This document shows, piece after piece, positions 35,805 to 44,796 of a stretch of 64,000 bases of DNA. Position 1 is the stretch's first letter. Each line of letters begins with the position of its first letter. The position numbers were made by a program, and so were the translations under genes. This DNA comes from an uncultured Flavobacteriaceae bacterium. GTDB taxonomy: Bacteria; Bacteroidota; Bacteroidia; Flavobacteriales; Flavobacteriaceae. The notes under the pieces were generated by a model that was not told where the DNA came from, did not search any database, and saw only the letters and a list, made by a program, of their open reading frames with translations. The DNA lies in contig CANLQD010000001.1 in assembly GCA_947493175.1 (NCBI GenBank), forward strand, positions 840,748 through 904,747. The letters are read 5' to 3'.

Positions 35805-36728
35805 ATGAAAACGGACAAAAAGAAAATCGTGTTTATCGGGGCCATCGTATTGACGGTCGCCTTTATCACAGGATACTATTTCATGGTACTGGACGACGGG
35901 GACAGTGCGGAGGATCTGTTACGGGAGGTAACGGTCCCAGAACTCATAGAAGCGGAAATGCAGGACTACGAAACAAGAAAAGAGGCTGTGGACGCCATTG
36001 AAGAAGAACGCAAACGCACCGCCCCCAGCGTCTATGACGACCACCTGTTGGATTCCCTCGGACGCTACGACCCCGACCTGTTGGAGAAGGACAAACAACG
36101 GATGGTGGACAGTATCTATCGGATGGGCCGCATCGATTATACCGAGGACGGTTATACGGCAGAGATTCGACCGGTAACCCCCGTGGCCCCGCCCGTGCGG
36201 GTCGATACGGTAGCGGTACCCGAAACTGGCGGGGGCGCCCCGCCCCTGAAGGCAATGGCCCTGGAGCAGCAGCTCTTTTTTGCGGTCAGTCCGAAAGTGG
36301 AGGCCATCGGTACGGGGCGCACCATCAAGGTCGCGGTCGACGGGAGACAGACCGTGAAGGTCAACGACCGGTTGGTGTTGCGCGCAGTAGAGAACGGGGA
36401 ACTGGGCGGTGTCGAAATCCCGGAGAACAGCCTGTTGCACGGTATCGTCAGCTTCAAGCCCAACAGGCTGGTGCTGGAGGTCTCCCGTATCGGGCACCGG
36501 CCGGTCAAGCTGGTCGCGGTCGATCTTGCCGACGGGTTGGAGGGCATCTATATCCGCAACAGCTATCGGGAGGAGGTGGTCGACCAGGTCATCGGGGACA
36601 TGGTGGAGGACATCAACATTCCCGGGGTACCGCAGGTAAGCGGTATCCAACGGGTCTTCCAACGAAACCACCGCAACGTCAAGGTGACCGTGGGCAACGG
36701 TTATCGGTTGTTACTCGTATCGAAATGA
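35805..36728 (+). CDS. traM: TraM conjugation protein (VirB10-like)
   Basis: 307 residues. One N-terminal membrane helix (KIVFIGAIVLTVAFITGYYF), a charged proline-containing linker, and a C-terminal beta domain (RTIKVAVDGRQTVKVNDRLV and GVEIPENSLLHGIVSFKPNR) typical of TraM. It overlaps traN by 4 bases (ATGA). It links inner- and outer-membrane parts of the channel. Confidence 0.88.
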   Translation: MKTDKKKIVFIGAIVLTVAFITGYYFMVLDDGDSAEDLLREVTVPELIEAEMQDYETRKEAVDAIEEERKRTAPSVYDDHLLDSLGRYDPDLLEKDKQRMVDSIYRMGRIDYTEDGYTAEIRPVTPVAPPVRVDTVAVPETGGGAPPLKAMALEQQLFFAVSPKVEAIGTGRTIKVAVDGRQTVKVNDRLVLRAVENGELGGVEIPENSLLHGIVSFKPNRLVLEVSRIGHRPVKLVAVDLADGLEGIYIRNSYREEVVDQVIGDMVEDINIPGVPQVSGIQRVFQRNHRNVKVTVGNGYRLLLVSK

Positions 36729-37699
36729 TTCAAAAACTTTTAAAAACTAATGTCATGAAACGTTTATTTATAATTATACTTCTTCTGGCAGGAATGCCAC
36801 GGATGAATGCAACAGAAACGAAAAAATCGATAACAAAGGTTCCAATGGCACCAAATACAAACGGGTCGATGACCCTGGATACCATTTGGGCGAACGAAAA
36901 GATGAACCTGGCCCTTTTCTTTCCCGCGGAGATCCGGCAGGGCATCGTCGGGTCGGAGGACTTTGTCTTCACCTACAATAGGGAGAAGGGACAGACCTTG
37001 GGACTGCTCAAGGCGGTCGAGGGGGAACCCAGCAACCTGTTGGTCATCACGGTGGAGGGGAACGTCTATTCCTATATCATCGGATACTCGGAAGAGCTCT
37101 CGGAACTCAATCGATTTATCATCCCGGGGGAGAGCATAGGGAACGAATCGGCTGGGGCGAACACAAAAAGGTGGGCTACCCCTCAGGATTCTGCAGTTGG
37201 GCAACCGAACGTTTTGGAGGTTTCCAAAACGTTGGATATGGGCAAGGAAAAGCCCGCTATTGTAGTTAGTGAGGAAAATACCGAAAAGTTTATTTCGAAA
37301 TCCTGCGCCTCCCTTCTAAAAGGACCGGAGCGTGTAAAAAAGACCAACCGCAAAAAGGGGCTTTCCATGGGCATACGGAATATGGTATATTACGACGACC
37401 TGATCTTTGTACAGTATGAAATCGGTAACGATAGCGGTATCGACTTCGATATCCGCTCCCTTGAACTGGTCAAGGCACAGGGGAACAATAGGCGCAAATC
37501 CTCCTATCAGGAACATTTCCTTTCAGCTGTCCATACCTATGGCATGCCGGAAAAGGTGCGTCACGGTGATACAGCACGGTTCGTACGTGTCTATCAGAAA
37601 ACGACCCTGGGCGATGGGGAGCGGTTCGACCTGCGGTTGAAGGAGGAAATGGGGAGTCGGGAAGTAAAGCTCAAATTCCGTCAAGGGACATCAAGATAA
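36725..37699 (+). CDS. traN: TraN conjugation protein (VirB9-like, DUF4138)
   Basis: 324 residues; Met11 (MKRLFIIILLLAGMPRMNAT) gives a clean signal peptide and may be the true start. The N-terminal part (EKMNLALFFPAEIRQGIVGS) and the second domain (GIRNMVYYDDLIFVQYEIGN) fit DUF4138/TraN, the outer-membrane-associated VirB9-like component. TraO, TraP and TraQ, which follow in complete systems, are not found. Confidence 0.86.
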   Translation: MIQKLLKTNVMKRLFIIILLLAGMPRMNATETKKSITKVPMAPNTNGSMTLDTIWANEKMNLALFFPAEIRQGIVGSEDFVFTYNREKGQTLGLLKAVEGEPSNLLVITVEGNVYSYIIGYSEELSELNRFIIPGESIGNESAGANTKRWATPQDSAVGQPNVLEVSKTLDMGKEKPAIVVSEENTEKFISKSCASLLKGPERVKKTNRKKGLSMGIRNMVYYDDLIFVQYEIGNDSGIDFDIRSLELVKAQGNNRRKSSYQEHFLSAVHTYGMPEKVRHGDTARFVRVYQKTTLGDGERFDLRLKEEMGSREVKLKFRQGTSR

Positions 37700-37801
37700 T
37701 TGGTCTACCTCCAGGCATATTTGGTGTTGGCGGTACCCCATGACTTGCAAAGTACCAACGGATTGAGGATATTTAAACCTGGAATCAAAACCTTTCTTAG
37801 A

Positions 37802-38536
37802 ATGACCAAACAAATTGAAAACTCCTTTTTTAGATATCTAAGCTACCGTGAAACATTTATAAAACAATTTCCAACGCGAACAAGACTAATTCTAAGCCTG
37901 ATATATCCCTATCTTCTTATTTGGGTCATTACCGTACCAACAGCATACCGGTTTCCAAAACTCGGCCTATTTCTTGCCACCTTGATAGGATTGGATTTAT
38001 TTCTTCTTTACTTCAACCGTGGTTTTCTGGCCTATTTGTTCAAAGTGAGGGATGCAGAAGCCGTTAAAATTGCACAAGAATTGCTCGGGGATGTAAAACC
38101 TATAAAAAATTTTACCAAAGCCTACGAAAAAGTGACCAAAAGTCGCTTCCAGGAATGGTGTTCACTAAACAGAAAGAAGGCCAACCTTAAGACCGTACGC
38201 AAGCTAGAGCGCAAAGTTGAATTGAAGACGCCCTCCAGACAATGGCAATCCCGAGTAAATGTTCTAATAGGCTTTATTTTGATTACCCATCCAATACTGG
38301 TTGGCACCGAGTTAACGGAGGTCTACCTTTCAATTGTAAATCATGCAATCGATTCCATAGTATCCGACCATCAACCGTTCAATTCACTAATACTATTGCT
38401 CTTTACAGGTATTGTTACCCTCATAATTCTCCACTTTTTTAAAGTTTTCAAAAATGCCCTCCAAGATCCATGGAAAGGACAAAGGAACAGAAGAATACAA
38501 ACACTACTTAGCCTCCGAAAAAGTCTAAAAGATTAA
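37802..38536 (+). CDS. Membrane protein of unknown function
   Basis: 244 residues from the ATG at 37802; the frame is open from 37700 after traN. About four membrane segments occur, including LILSLIYPYLLIWVITVPTA, LGLFLATLIGLDLFLLYFN and a C-terminal pair (VNVLIGFILITHPILVGTEL; LILLLFTGIVTLIILHFFK), separated by a basic loop. It replaces the usual traO-traQ genes here. Lower GC than the tra genes, so perhaps a later insertion. Confidence 0.6.
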   Translation: MTKQIENSFFRYLSYRETFIKQFPTRTRLILSLIYPYLLIWVITVPTAYRFPKLGLFLATLIGLDLFLLYFNRGFLAYLFKVRDAEAVKIAQELLGDVKPIKNFTKAYEKVTKSRFQEWCSLNRKKANLKTVRKLERKVELKTPSRQWQSRVNVLIGFILITHPILVGTELTEVYLSIVNHAIDSIVSDHQPFNSLILLLFTGIVTLIILHFFKVFKNALQDPWKGQRNRRIQTLLSLRKSLKD

Positions 38537-39218
38537 TTCCTGAGGTGCCGACCTCAATCCCGCAGTACCCGCTCAGCGCATTCCCGCTCCAATGCACTCC
38601 GGGGAAAGAGCTTCCCTACCCGAGTCTTGGACCCGGGCCAACGCTCCCATGCTCGCTTATGGCCCGAAACAGCGACCAGCGTCCGCTTTCCAATCTTTGC
38701 CATACTAAAAATACTTGCCATATATGGCTATGCCCTATGGATTTTTAAGACTTCAATATGGACGTTTCTTCATCACTAGGCCACCGCCAGTTTTCCGTTG
38801 CCGTTCCGTTGCCCGCTTCCCATACCCAGGTTTTGCCCGGCATCGCGCACCCACGCCGTCCCCCTCTTTTTGTTAGCGAAAAAACAACATTTCCACCGGG
38901 CCGCACCGCATAAAGCCAGGCCCCCGCTTTACGCAGGGGGCTCTTTTTTATAGGCCCGTCCCCGCGGAAACATTGTAGCGGGTACAGCAACAAAAAGAAG
39001 GTAACAGCGACGGCGCTATAGTATGCAGGACAAAAACAACGGATATGAAATCAGCGGACACCTCCAAGAACGGCAACGGAAAACAAGCGCCAACGGCCAA
39101 CAAAAAGAAGGAAAACGCTCGAGATATAGATCGCAGAACATTTTTTTCAAAGCCGTCCGATGGTCGGGCGGTAAATATAAACCTGCCTGTCGAAGGACGG
39201 GCCTTTAAATTATTTATC
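38537..39218. other. GC-rich non-coding spacer upstream of ssb
   Basis: About 680 bases with no convincing gene. The minus-strand frame at 38745-38993 has odd composition. A terminator-like stem is at 38920-38950. The section just before ssb is in frame with ssb, but its text is low-complexity and unlikely to be translated. Confidence 0.5.
38920..38950 (+). terminator. Terminator-like hairpin
   Basis: GCCCCC and GGGGGC form a 6-bp stem with a 10-base loop, followed by TCTTTTTTA. It is a plausible end for transcripts from the tra side. Confidence 0.6.
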
Positions 39219-39557
39219 ATGAGTACCATTAGGAACAAAGTACAGTTGATCGGGAACGTGGGGAACGACCCACAGATCACCCAACTCGAAAACGGCAAGA
39301 AAGTGAGCCGCTTTTCCCTGGCCACCAACGAGTCCTATCGCACGGCCAAGGGCGAGAAGGTGGAACGGACGGATTGGCACAACGTTGTGGTATGGGGCAG
39401 GCCCGTGGAGGTCATCGAACGCTATGTGACCAAGGGCAAACAGATCGCCATCGAAGGGAAACTCACCTCCCGCAGCTACATCGACAAGGACGGGAACGAA
39501 CGTTACATCACCGAGGTAATCGCCAACGACTTCGTACTCTTGGGGGCCAAGGCCTGA
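39219..39557 (+). CDS. ssb: Single-stranded DNA-binding protein
   Basis: 112 residues from the ATG at 39219. The OB-fold pattern is clear: NKVQLIGNVGNDPQITQLEN, KVSRFSLATNESYRTAKGEK, RTDWHNVVVWGRPVEVIERY and YVTKGKQIAIEGKLTSRSY. The acidic C-terminal tail of housekeeping SSB is absent, as in short plasmid or ICE versions. It protects transferred single strands in the recipient. Confidence 0.93.
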   Translation: MSTIRNKVQLIGNVGNDPQITQLENGKKVSRFSLATNESYRTAKGEKVERTDWHNVVVWGRPVEVIERYVTKGKQIAIEGKLTSRSYIDKDGNERYITEVIANDFVLLGAKA

Positions 39558-39564
39558 AACGCAA

Positions 39565-39599
39565 AAGGGGCAGGGTTCTTCGGCCCTGCCCCTTTTTTT
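39565..39599 (+). terminator. Strong rho-independent terminator after ssb
   Basis: AAGGGGCAGGG and CCCTGCCCCTT form an 11-bp stem with an 8-base loop, followed by TTTTT. It lies 7 bases after the ssb stop. Confidence 0.92.
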
Positions 39600-39617
39600 A
39601 AACTTAAATCCTTAAAC

Positions 39618-40007
39618 ATGGAAAAACAAAAGTTAAATCCAGAACGGCTCCGAACGGAACTTGCACGGTTCCACGGAAGCACCCGACTGTACCGATTGCC
39701 CACAACGAATGGCCGGCATACGGAAGGGATCGGACATTTGGCGGAAAGAGCGGACTGTTATTGGCTCGTACAGGACGTCTGTACCATCGCTTTTGGGCTG
39801 ATGCAACGTTCGAGCTTTGTAACGGTCGATTTTGTAAGGTTTTCGGAAGCGGAACGAAAGCGCACCGGATTCGAGGCAAGTGTGAAATACACGGACGGGA
39901 ACGGGACATTGCTACAGCAACAAAGCTACCTGATGGCGGATTTTCCGTTCGACAATTTCCGGTTCTTCTACGTCAACGGCACCTTGATGCTACCGGGCGA
40001 ATACTAA
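39618..40007 (+). CDS. DUF6876-like hypothetical protein
   Basis: 129 residues. The pattern ELARFHGSTRLYRLP, then TEGIGHLAERADCYWLVQDV, fits the DUF6876 family that is common in Bacteroidota mobile elements. No catalytic motif is known. It has its own terminators on both sides, so it is a single-gene unit. Confidence 0.75.
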   Translation: MEKQKLNPERLRTELARFHGSTRLYRLPTTNGRHTEGIGHLAERADCYWLVQDVCTIAFGLMQRSSFVTVDFVRFSEAERKRTGFEASVKYTDGNGTLLQQQSYLMADFPFDNFRFFYVNGTLMLPGEY

Positions 40008-40011
40008 AAAC

Positions 40012-40050
40012 AAAGAGGGCGATACCTAACCAAAAGTGCGCCCTCTTTTA
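40012..40050 (+). terminator. Rho-independent terminator after the DUF6876 gene
   Basis: AAAGAGGGCG and CGCCCTCTTT form a 10-bp stem with a 17-base loop and a short T run. It starts 4 bases after the stop codon. Confidence 0.85.
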
Positions 40051-40078
40051 ACATCACAATAACCTTTATACTAATGTA

Positions 40079-40528
40079 ATGCAGTACAAAGTTAACGAAA
40101 TCAGGATCAGTTACAAGGAACGGATATACGCTCCCAACTGGAAAAAAATAAACAGTTCAAAAGATGCCGCCGAGATACTCCACGGAACGTGGGACAGGGA
40201 CACCATAGGGCTCCGTGAATCTTTTAAGGTCGTCCTTCTCAACAACGCCAACAAGGTAAAGGGGGTCTACACGCTTTCGGAAGGAGGGATTACGGGGGTC
40301 GTGGTCGATATCCGTATCCTGTTCGCCATGGTGCTCAAGACCCTTAGCGTGGCCATTATACTGGTGCACAACCATCCGAGCGGTACCCTAAGACCGAGCG
40401 GACCCGACAAGGAGATTACCGAAAAAATCAAGAAAGCGGGAAACCTGTTCGACATAAAGCTTTTGGACCATCTGATTATCGTACCCGATGGGGACTACTT
40501 CAGTTTCGCTGATAACAACCTCTTGTAA
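40079..40528 (+). CDS. RadC-like JAB/MPN-domain protein
   Basis: 149 residues. It contains the RadC signature: ESFKVVLLNNANKVKGVYTL, then the metal motif VHNHPSGTLRPSGPDKEITE and LLDHLIIVPDGDYFSFAD. The His-His-Asp metal site is intact; the HhH domain of chromosomal RadC is missing, as in mobile-element copies. Function is uncertain, possibly in DNA processing or anti-restriction. It is followed by a 65-residue gene 10 bases later. Confidence 0.88.
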   Translation: MQYKVNEIRISYKERIYAPNWKKINSSKDAAEILHGTWDRDTIGLRESFKVVLLNNANKVKGVYTLSEGGITGVVVDIRILFAMVLKTLSVAIILVHNHPSGTLRPSGPDKEITEKIKKAGNLFDIKLLDHLIIVPDGDYFSFADNNLL

Positions 40529-40538
40529 GCTTGAAAAT

Positions 40539-40736
40539 ATGATCCATCTGAACTTTAATAATCTGGACGGCGAGACGCAGGAAAAACTTTTAGAACGTTC
40601 CCGAAGGGACATCGAATCAAGGTTTGGACCCGACCTCAAAGAATACTGTAGGGAAACGGGGCAAGATTACGACACGATCTTAGAGCAGGAGACGATTCGG
40701 AACCTGTACAAACTAAAGTTCGTTTTCAGGCTATAA
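40539..40736 (+). CDS. Small hypothetical protein
   Basis: 65 residues from the ATG at 40539, helical and charged (LDGETQEKLLERSRRDIESR, then LEQETIRNLYKLKFVFRL). It is 10 bases downstream of the radC-like gene, and an aligned terminator follows at 40757. No family recognised. Confidence 0.65.
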   Translation: MIHLNFNNLDGETQEKLLERSRRDIESRFGPDLKEYCRETGQDYDTILEQETIRNLYKLKFVFRL

Positions 40737-40756
40737 TGGGTATCGATCTTTAAGAC

Positions 40757-40790
40757 AAGGGACGGGCAATTTTTGTTCGTCCCTTTTTTG
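40757..40790 (+). terminator. Rho-independent terminator
   Basis: AAGGGACG and CGTCCCTT form an 8-bp stem with a 13-base loop, followed by TTTTTG. Confidence 0.88.
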
Positions 40791-41236
40791 TGGAACAAAA
40801 CGAAACCTTTTTCCGCTCTGTCCCGAATACCTGCCCAAAAATTTGCGCCCCGACACTTCGGGGCCATCCATTTTTGTACATGAATCCGTTCCTGTTAAAA
40901 AACGGCCGTTAAGGGAAATTCAAGCTTTTTTAAAAAGCCTTGCCATATCCTCAAAAGTTCGCCGAAATCAGTCTTAAAACGATTTGCGTTTTGAGGCGAA
41001 CGGGCATCTGGATGCTACCTTGAATGGAAAGGTATTCGTTTTGGCCCCTGCGGGGGTAAAAGGAATAGCAAGAGGGCAACGCGCAAATGCGGCGTTGCAT
41101 GGTCTGATTTATTTTCAGACAGCTGAAAATGAAGGTGTTATATCCAAATTACGGAATATTTTGACAGGAATATACCGAAAGGTTTGCTGTAAAAAATCCC
41201 ACATCACCTGAAAACATTGAAAAAGTTTGCTGTAAA
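40791..41236. other. Non-coding hairpin-rich region upstream of mobilization genes; candidate oriT
   Basis: Roughly 450 bases with many dyads: GCCCCGA/TCGGGGC (40847-40864), GTTCGCC/GGCGAAC (40957-41001) enclosing AAAACG/CGTTTT (40976-40992), and GCAACGC/GCGTTGC (41076-41098). It lies directly upstream of bfmA and the relaxase, where oriT sequences of Bacteroides elements are found. The nick site cannot be named. Confidence 0.4.
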
Positions 41237-41812
41237 ATGAAGGTAAAAGGTAAATATGAATACAACTACTCGGCCATAAATATTGTTTATGCCGTGGCTA
41301 CCCGGTTCCGTTCTTTCTCCAAAAAGATATCGAAATCGCATACGGGTACCCTTGTCCTTATTATGGATTTTTTTGAGTGGCATGGATTCTTCCCGACACA
41401 ACGTTTCGAAAAAAAATTCATGGAGGAGATCCTAAAGAACCGCAAACGTACCGAGGCCAACATCGCTATCCTGCGCGACATCGAACAGACCCAGACCAAG
41501 CCGCTTTCCATCCAGATGGACCTGCTCTTCGAGGGTCGGACGACACAGCGCGAGCGTCCCAAACGGGTCGAAAAGCTCTTTGTCGATTCCCAGGGTGTAC
41601 CGGATACGAATCTTGACAAAGCACCCGTGGTGCCCAGGGTGGAACTCGACAGGACGAAGGGCGAGCTGGACCATCTAAGGAGCGAACTGGCCTATGTACT
41701 GGACCGTGTCAAATTGGTCAAGGGCACCCTGGGAAAGGACCACCTCCGGCTGGAAATGAGCCCGACCCGGTTCCAGACCTTGAAGGCCATCTTTGAACGC
41801 AAGAACAAATGA
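41237..41812 (+). CDS. bfmA: BfmA/BtgA-family mobilization accessory protein
   Basis: 191 residues. The N-terminal region (FRSFSKKISKSHTGTLVLIM, then DFFEWHGFFP) fits the BfmA/BtgA family of Bacteroides mobilization accessory proteins, and a long helical C-terminus follows. Such proteins bind oriT and help the relaxase. It overlaps the relaxase gene by 4 bases (ATGA). Confidence 0.85.
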   Translation: MKVKGKYEYNYSAINIVYAVATRFRSFSKKISKSHTGTLVLIMDFFEWHGFFPTQRFEKKFMEEILKNRKRTEANIAILRDIEQTQTKPLSIQMDLLFEGRTTQRERPKRVEKLFVDSQGVPDTNLDKAPVVPRVELDRTKGELDHLRSELAYVLDRVKLVKGTLGKDHLRLEMSPTRFQTLKAIFERKNK

Positions 41813-42843
41813 TCATGTACATCACCATCGGCAAACAGCATATGGGGGCCACCTTTAATTCGAGCGTGGCGGATTTCGTTTCCTATCTGGAAAAGGAGAA
41901 CGAGGGCCGTTCCCCGCAGGAGTCGGAACATTTTTTTGATCAGTATAACGACCGGATCGATCAAGAAACCGTCATCAAGGAAATCGACGGGAACACCGCC
42001 AAGCTGAAAAAGCGGGATCCCAAGTTCTATTCCATCACCGTCAACCCGAGCCGAAGGGAACTGGCCGCCATTGGCAACGACCCCGAAAAATTAAGGGCAT
42101 ACGTCCGGGAGCTCATGAAGGACTATGCCAAAAGCTTTCACCGCGACCGGACGGTCACCGTCGACGACATCAAATACTATGCAAAGATCGAATACGGGCG
42201 TACCTACTCCGAGTCCGACAAACAGGTCAGGGAAAACCAGGTCTATACCAAGCAGATCACCAAGCTGCGTAACGACATCCGTAAGGTGGAACGGGGCGAG
42301 TTAAAGGGCAATGTCAAGGACCTGAAAAAAGAAATAGAAAGGCTGAAGGCCAATGTCCCTCATATAATAAATGGCGTTCCCATGGCACCCGGTGTGGCGA
42401 AACCGGGGACACAGACCCATGTACATATCATCGTATCCCGAAAGGATATAACGAACAAACTGAGTCTGTCCCCGGGATCCCTCTACAGAGCCTCCGAAGC
42501 GGAGCTCAACGGCAAAATGGAGAAGCGGGGTTTTGATCGGGACGCCTTTTTTGAAAGGGCGGAAAGGACCTTTGACCGGGTCAGCGGATACGACCGGAAC
42601 TATGTCGAAAGCTATGCCGGGCGGAAGAGCTTCAAGAAGGATCGCAAGGGCTTCTATCGGAAACTGATGGGACTGCCCGTTAACGAGAAGGCCGTCGCCT
42701 TCCGGATCCTTAGGGAAGCGAACATCCATCCGCCCTACCTGCCCAAGATTCCGACCAACAGGGTACAATTGGCCGTAAGCACCTTCAACAGACTTAAAAG
42801 GGGACTGGAGATCGCGTTCAAATCCGGTTCCATCGAGATATGA
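41809..42843 (+). CDS. Relaxase/mobilization protein (DUF5712, BfmC/MobB type)
   Basis: 344 residues. The relaxase-like histidine motif TQTHVHIIVSRKD is in the middle, preceded by KFYSITVNPSRRELA and AKIEYGRTYSESDKQVRENQ. The N-terminal tyrosine in MYITIGKQH may be the nicking residue. It cleaves at oriT and pilots the strand. Length and neighbours match the DUF5712 mobilization proteins. The upstream ATG overlaps bfmA by 4 bases. Confidence 0.85.
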   Translation: MIMYITIGKQHMGATFNSSVADFVSYLEKENEGRSPQESEHFFDQYNDRIDQETVIKEIDGNTAKLKKRDPKFYSITVNPSRRELAAIGNDPEKLRAYVRELMKDYAKSFHRDRTVTVDDIKYYAKIEYGRTYSESDKQVRENQVYTKQITKLRNDIRKVERGELKGNVKDLKKEIERLKANVPHIINGVPMAPGVAKPGTQTHVHIIVSRKDITNKLSLSPGSLYRASEAELNGKMEKRGFDRDAFFERAERTFDRVSGYDRNYVESYAGRKSFKKDRKGFYRKLMGLPVNEKAVAFRILREANIHPPYLPKIPTNRVQLAVSTFNRLKRGLEIAFKSGSIEI

Positions 42844-42862
42844 ACTTTTAAAATAAACAGTT

Positions 42863-44557
42863 ATGGACACGATACTTTTAATAAAATTGGCAATGGTCCT
42901 AGGTTACGGAATCGCCTGTTGGGCGAATATCCGCAAGGTTCGGGACGGTTTTGGGATCAACTCCGTCCTGATACTGCTCTGCGCCGGGACCACCTATGGT
43001 CTTCTGCCGCTGGCAAAAGCGTTGGAGGTCGGCTTTACGCTGTTGTTACCGATATCCGTTGTCAATCTGGTCGGGTACGGGCTTATCGGCACTGCTACCA
43101 AACGTCGGCCGCACCCACACTACCGGGCCGTGTTACCCGTCCATGGGCCCCCGCTGGTGCTCGAGAATATCAAACGGGGCATTTCCGTCATCGCAAGTGC
43201 GGGGGGCGGCAAAACGGAGAGCGTGGTCTACCAGTTGCTGCGCCATTTTGCAAAGCACGGATTCTGTGGGGTCATCCATGATTACAAGAACTTCGAACTG
43301 GCCGAGATGGCCGTACCGCTGTTCGCCGGGACAGGTATCCGCTTCTTTATCGTCTCCTTTGACCGTATCCACCATAGGGTGAACCCGATCGCCCCGGCCT
43401 ACATGCAGGACGAGGAGGGGGTCAACGAGGTGGCCCGCGTCCTGGTCGAGAACCTGATGGAGTTCCGGGAGAGCGGGTCACAGGGAGCCTCCAAGTTCTT
43501 CTATGATGCCGCACAGGGACTGGTGGCCGGACTTATCTGGCGGTTGTGCAAATACTATCCGGGGCAATGTACCCTGCCCCACCTGATCGCCATTTACCAG
43601 GAACTCGATACGGAGGAGCTCATCGACTTCCTCAAGGCGGACCTGATCTCCAGAGCCATGGCCGACGCCTTCATCAGCGGAAAGGGTTCCCCGCGGCAGA
43701 TGGCGGCGGTCAAGAGTACCCTGGCCAACGCCTTCAACAAGATCACCACCCGAAAGATCTTCATGGCCCTGAGCGCGGACGAGGTCCCGTTGGATATCAA
43801 CGCCACGGCCCATGAAAGTGCGGGCATTATCTGTGTGGTCAACAACCCCTTCTACGAGACCTCCTTTTCCCCGGTGATCGCCATGTTGGTGCATACCATC
43901 GTCAAACAGATGAGCCGTCGCAACGCCCGCCCCTCCTTTTTGATGATGGAGGAGGCCCCGACCCTGCGGTTGCTGAACATGCACCGCATCCCCGCCACCC
44001 TGCGCAGCTATGACATCGCAACGGTCTACGTGATGCAGGACAAGATACAGAACGATATCATGTACGGGGACAAGATGGGCAAGGCCATCCTGAGCAACCT
44101 TTCCTACCAGTTCTTCGGCAAGGTGAACGACCCGGACACGGCCAAGTACTACGAGCGGTTCTTCGAGATCGTCAAGCGGAAGACCCGGAGCGTACATAAG
44201 AGCGGGGGGCTCAGCTTTGATTCAAAGGTGACCATTGGCGAGAAAGAAGTGGCCAAGACGCGGGCGGACGCCTTTTACGGATTGGGGGCCGGGGAGTTCA
44301 TCGTGCTGGGTGACGGAAGGGACCGCAAGGTACGCTTCCGGGAACCGGAAATCGAGAAACGGTCGGAGCCCCCGAAAAAGGTGTATACGATCGAGGAACT
44401 GGATGCCAATTTCGAGAGGATATTCGCGGAGATACGCCATTTGTTCCAACAGGAGCGGGAGAAGGTCAAGAAGGAAGTCGAGGCGACCGTCAACGGCCCT
44501 GAAGCTTCACCCGCACCCAGCCCCCCTCCGGCAGACCGTAACGGTCCAGCTTCATGA
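42863..44557 (+). CDS. Type IV coupling protein (VirD4/TraG-like, MobC)
   Basis: 564 residues. Two or three N-terminal membrane helices precede the Walker A VIASAGGGKTESVVYQL (residues 109-125), followed by GVIHDYKNFELAEMAVPLF, and Walker B SFLMMEEAPTLRLLNM. It docks the relaxase-DNA complex to the transfer channel. The C-terminus is proline-rich. It starts 19 bases after the relaxase. The final 68 bases overlap a minus-strand gene. Confidence 0.92.
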   Translation: MDTILLIKLAMVLGYGIACWANIRKVRDGFGINSVLILLCAGTTYGLLPLAKALEVGFTLLLPISVVNLVGYGLIGTATKRRPHPHYRAVLPVHGPPLVLENIKRGISVIASAGGGKTESVVYQLLRHFAKHGFCGVIHDYKNFELAEMAVPLFAGTGIRFFIVSFDRIHHRVNPIAPAYMQDEEGVNEVARVLVENLMEFRESGSQGASKFFYDAAQGLVAGLIWRLCKYYPGQCTLPHLIAIYQELDTEELIDFLKADLISRAMADAFISGKGSPRQMAAVKSTLANAFNKITTRKIFMALSADEVPLDINATAHESAGIICVVNNPFYETSFSPVIAMLVHTIVKQMSRRNARPSFLMMEEAPTLRLLNMHRIPATLRSYDIATVYVMQDKIQNDIMYGDKMGKAILSNLSYQFFGKVNDPDTAKYYERFFEIVKRKTRSVHKSGGLSFDSKVTIGEKEVAKTRADAFYGLGAGEFIVLGDGRDRKVRFREPEIEKRSEPPKKVYTIEELDANFERIFAEIRHLFQQEREKVKKEVEATVNGPEASPAPSPPPADRNGPAS

Positions 44558-44762
44558 TGGCCCGTTCGCCCATCCGGGGATAGCGGTATTTGAGGAAGGT
44601 GCAGTCGTCGTTGCTCTCCAAGTAGAACAACCGGATGCGCTTCGGAAAAGGAAGCCGTTTCAGCTCACATTCCTTGGCCAGGGTATGACGGCCGATCTCC
44701 TGCAAAAGCTTCTCGATCACGAACTTGTCGGTATTACGGTATACGATATCGGATATGTGCAT
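44490..44762 (-). CDS. Hypothetical protein, possible element regulator
   Basis: 90 residues with natural composition: MHISDIVYRNTDKFVIEKLL, then LKRLPFPKRIRLFYLESNDD and RYPRMGERAIMKLDRYGLPE. It is tail-to-tail with the coupling protein, overlapping it by 68 bases. A good -7 box and two 11-bp dyads lie just upstream. No family recognised. Confidence 0.6.
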   Translation of the reverse strand: MHISDIVYRNTDKFVIEKLLQEIGRHTLAKECELKRLPFPKRIRLFYLESNDDCTFLKYRYPRMGERAIMKLDRYGLPEGGWVRVKLQGR

Positions 44763-44764
44763 TT

Positions 44765-44796
44765 AATGGATTATATCCTATTTTATGGATATTATC
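44765..44796. promoter_or_regulatory. Paired 11-bp dyads upstream of the 90-aa gene
   Basis: GGATTATATCC (44768-44778) and GGATATTATCC (44787-44797) are two near-palindromes with identical half sites GGAT/ATCC. They sit between the start codon and the -7 box, the position of an operator that would block transcription. Confidence 0.4.

Noticed and set aside
35919..36671. 250-residue minus-strand frame opposite traM
   Set aside because: Shadow of traM; histidine- and valine-rich composition without motifs.
38745..38993. 82-residue minus-strand frame in the spacer before ssb
   Set aside because: Odd composition (many Trp, Gly, Arg), and it is crossed by a terminator-like stem. Similar text may be conserved in elements as DNA rather than protein; not supported as a gene.
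39045..39218. N-terminal extension of ssb
   Set aside because: In frame, but low-complexity text; the OB fold begins at the ATG at 39219, matching SSB families.
43478..44197. 239-residue minus-strand frame opposite the coupling protein
   Set aside because: Shadow of a VirD4-type gene with clear Walker motifs on the plus strand.
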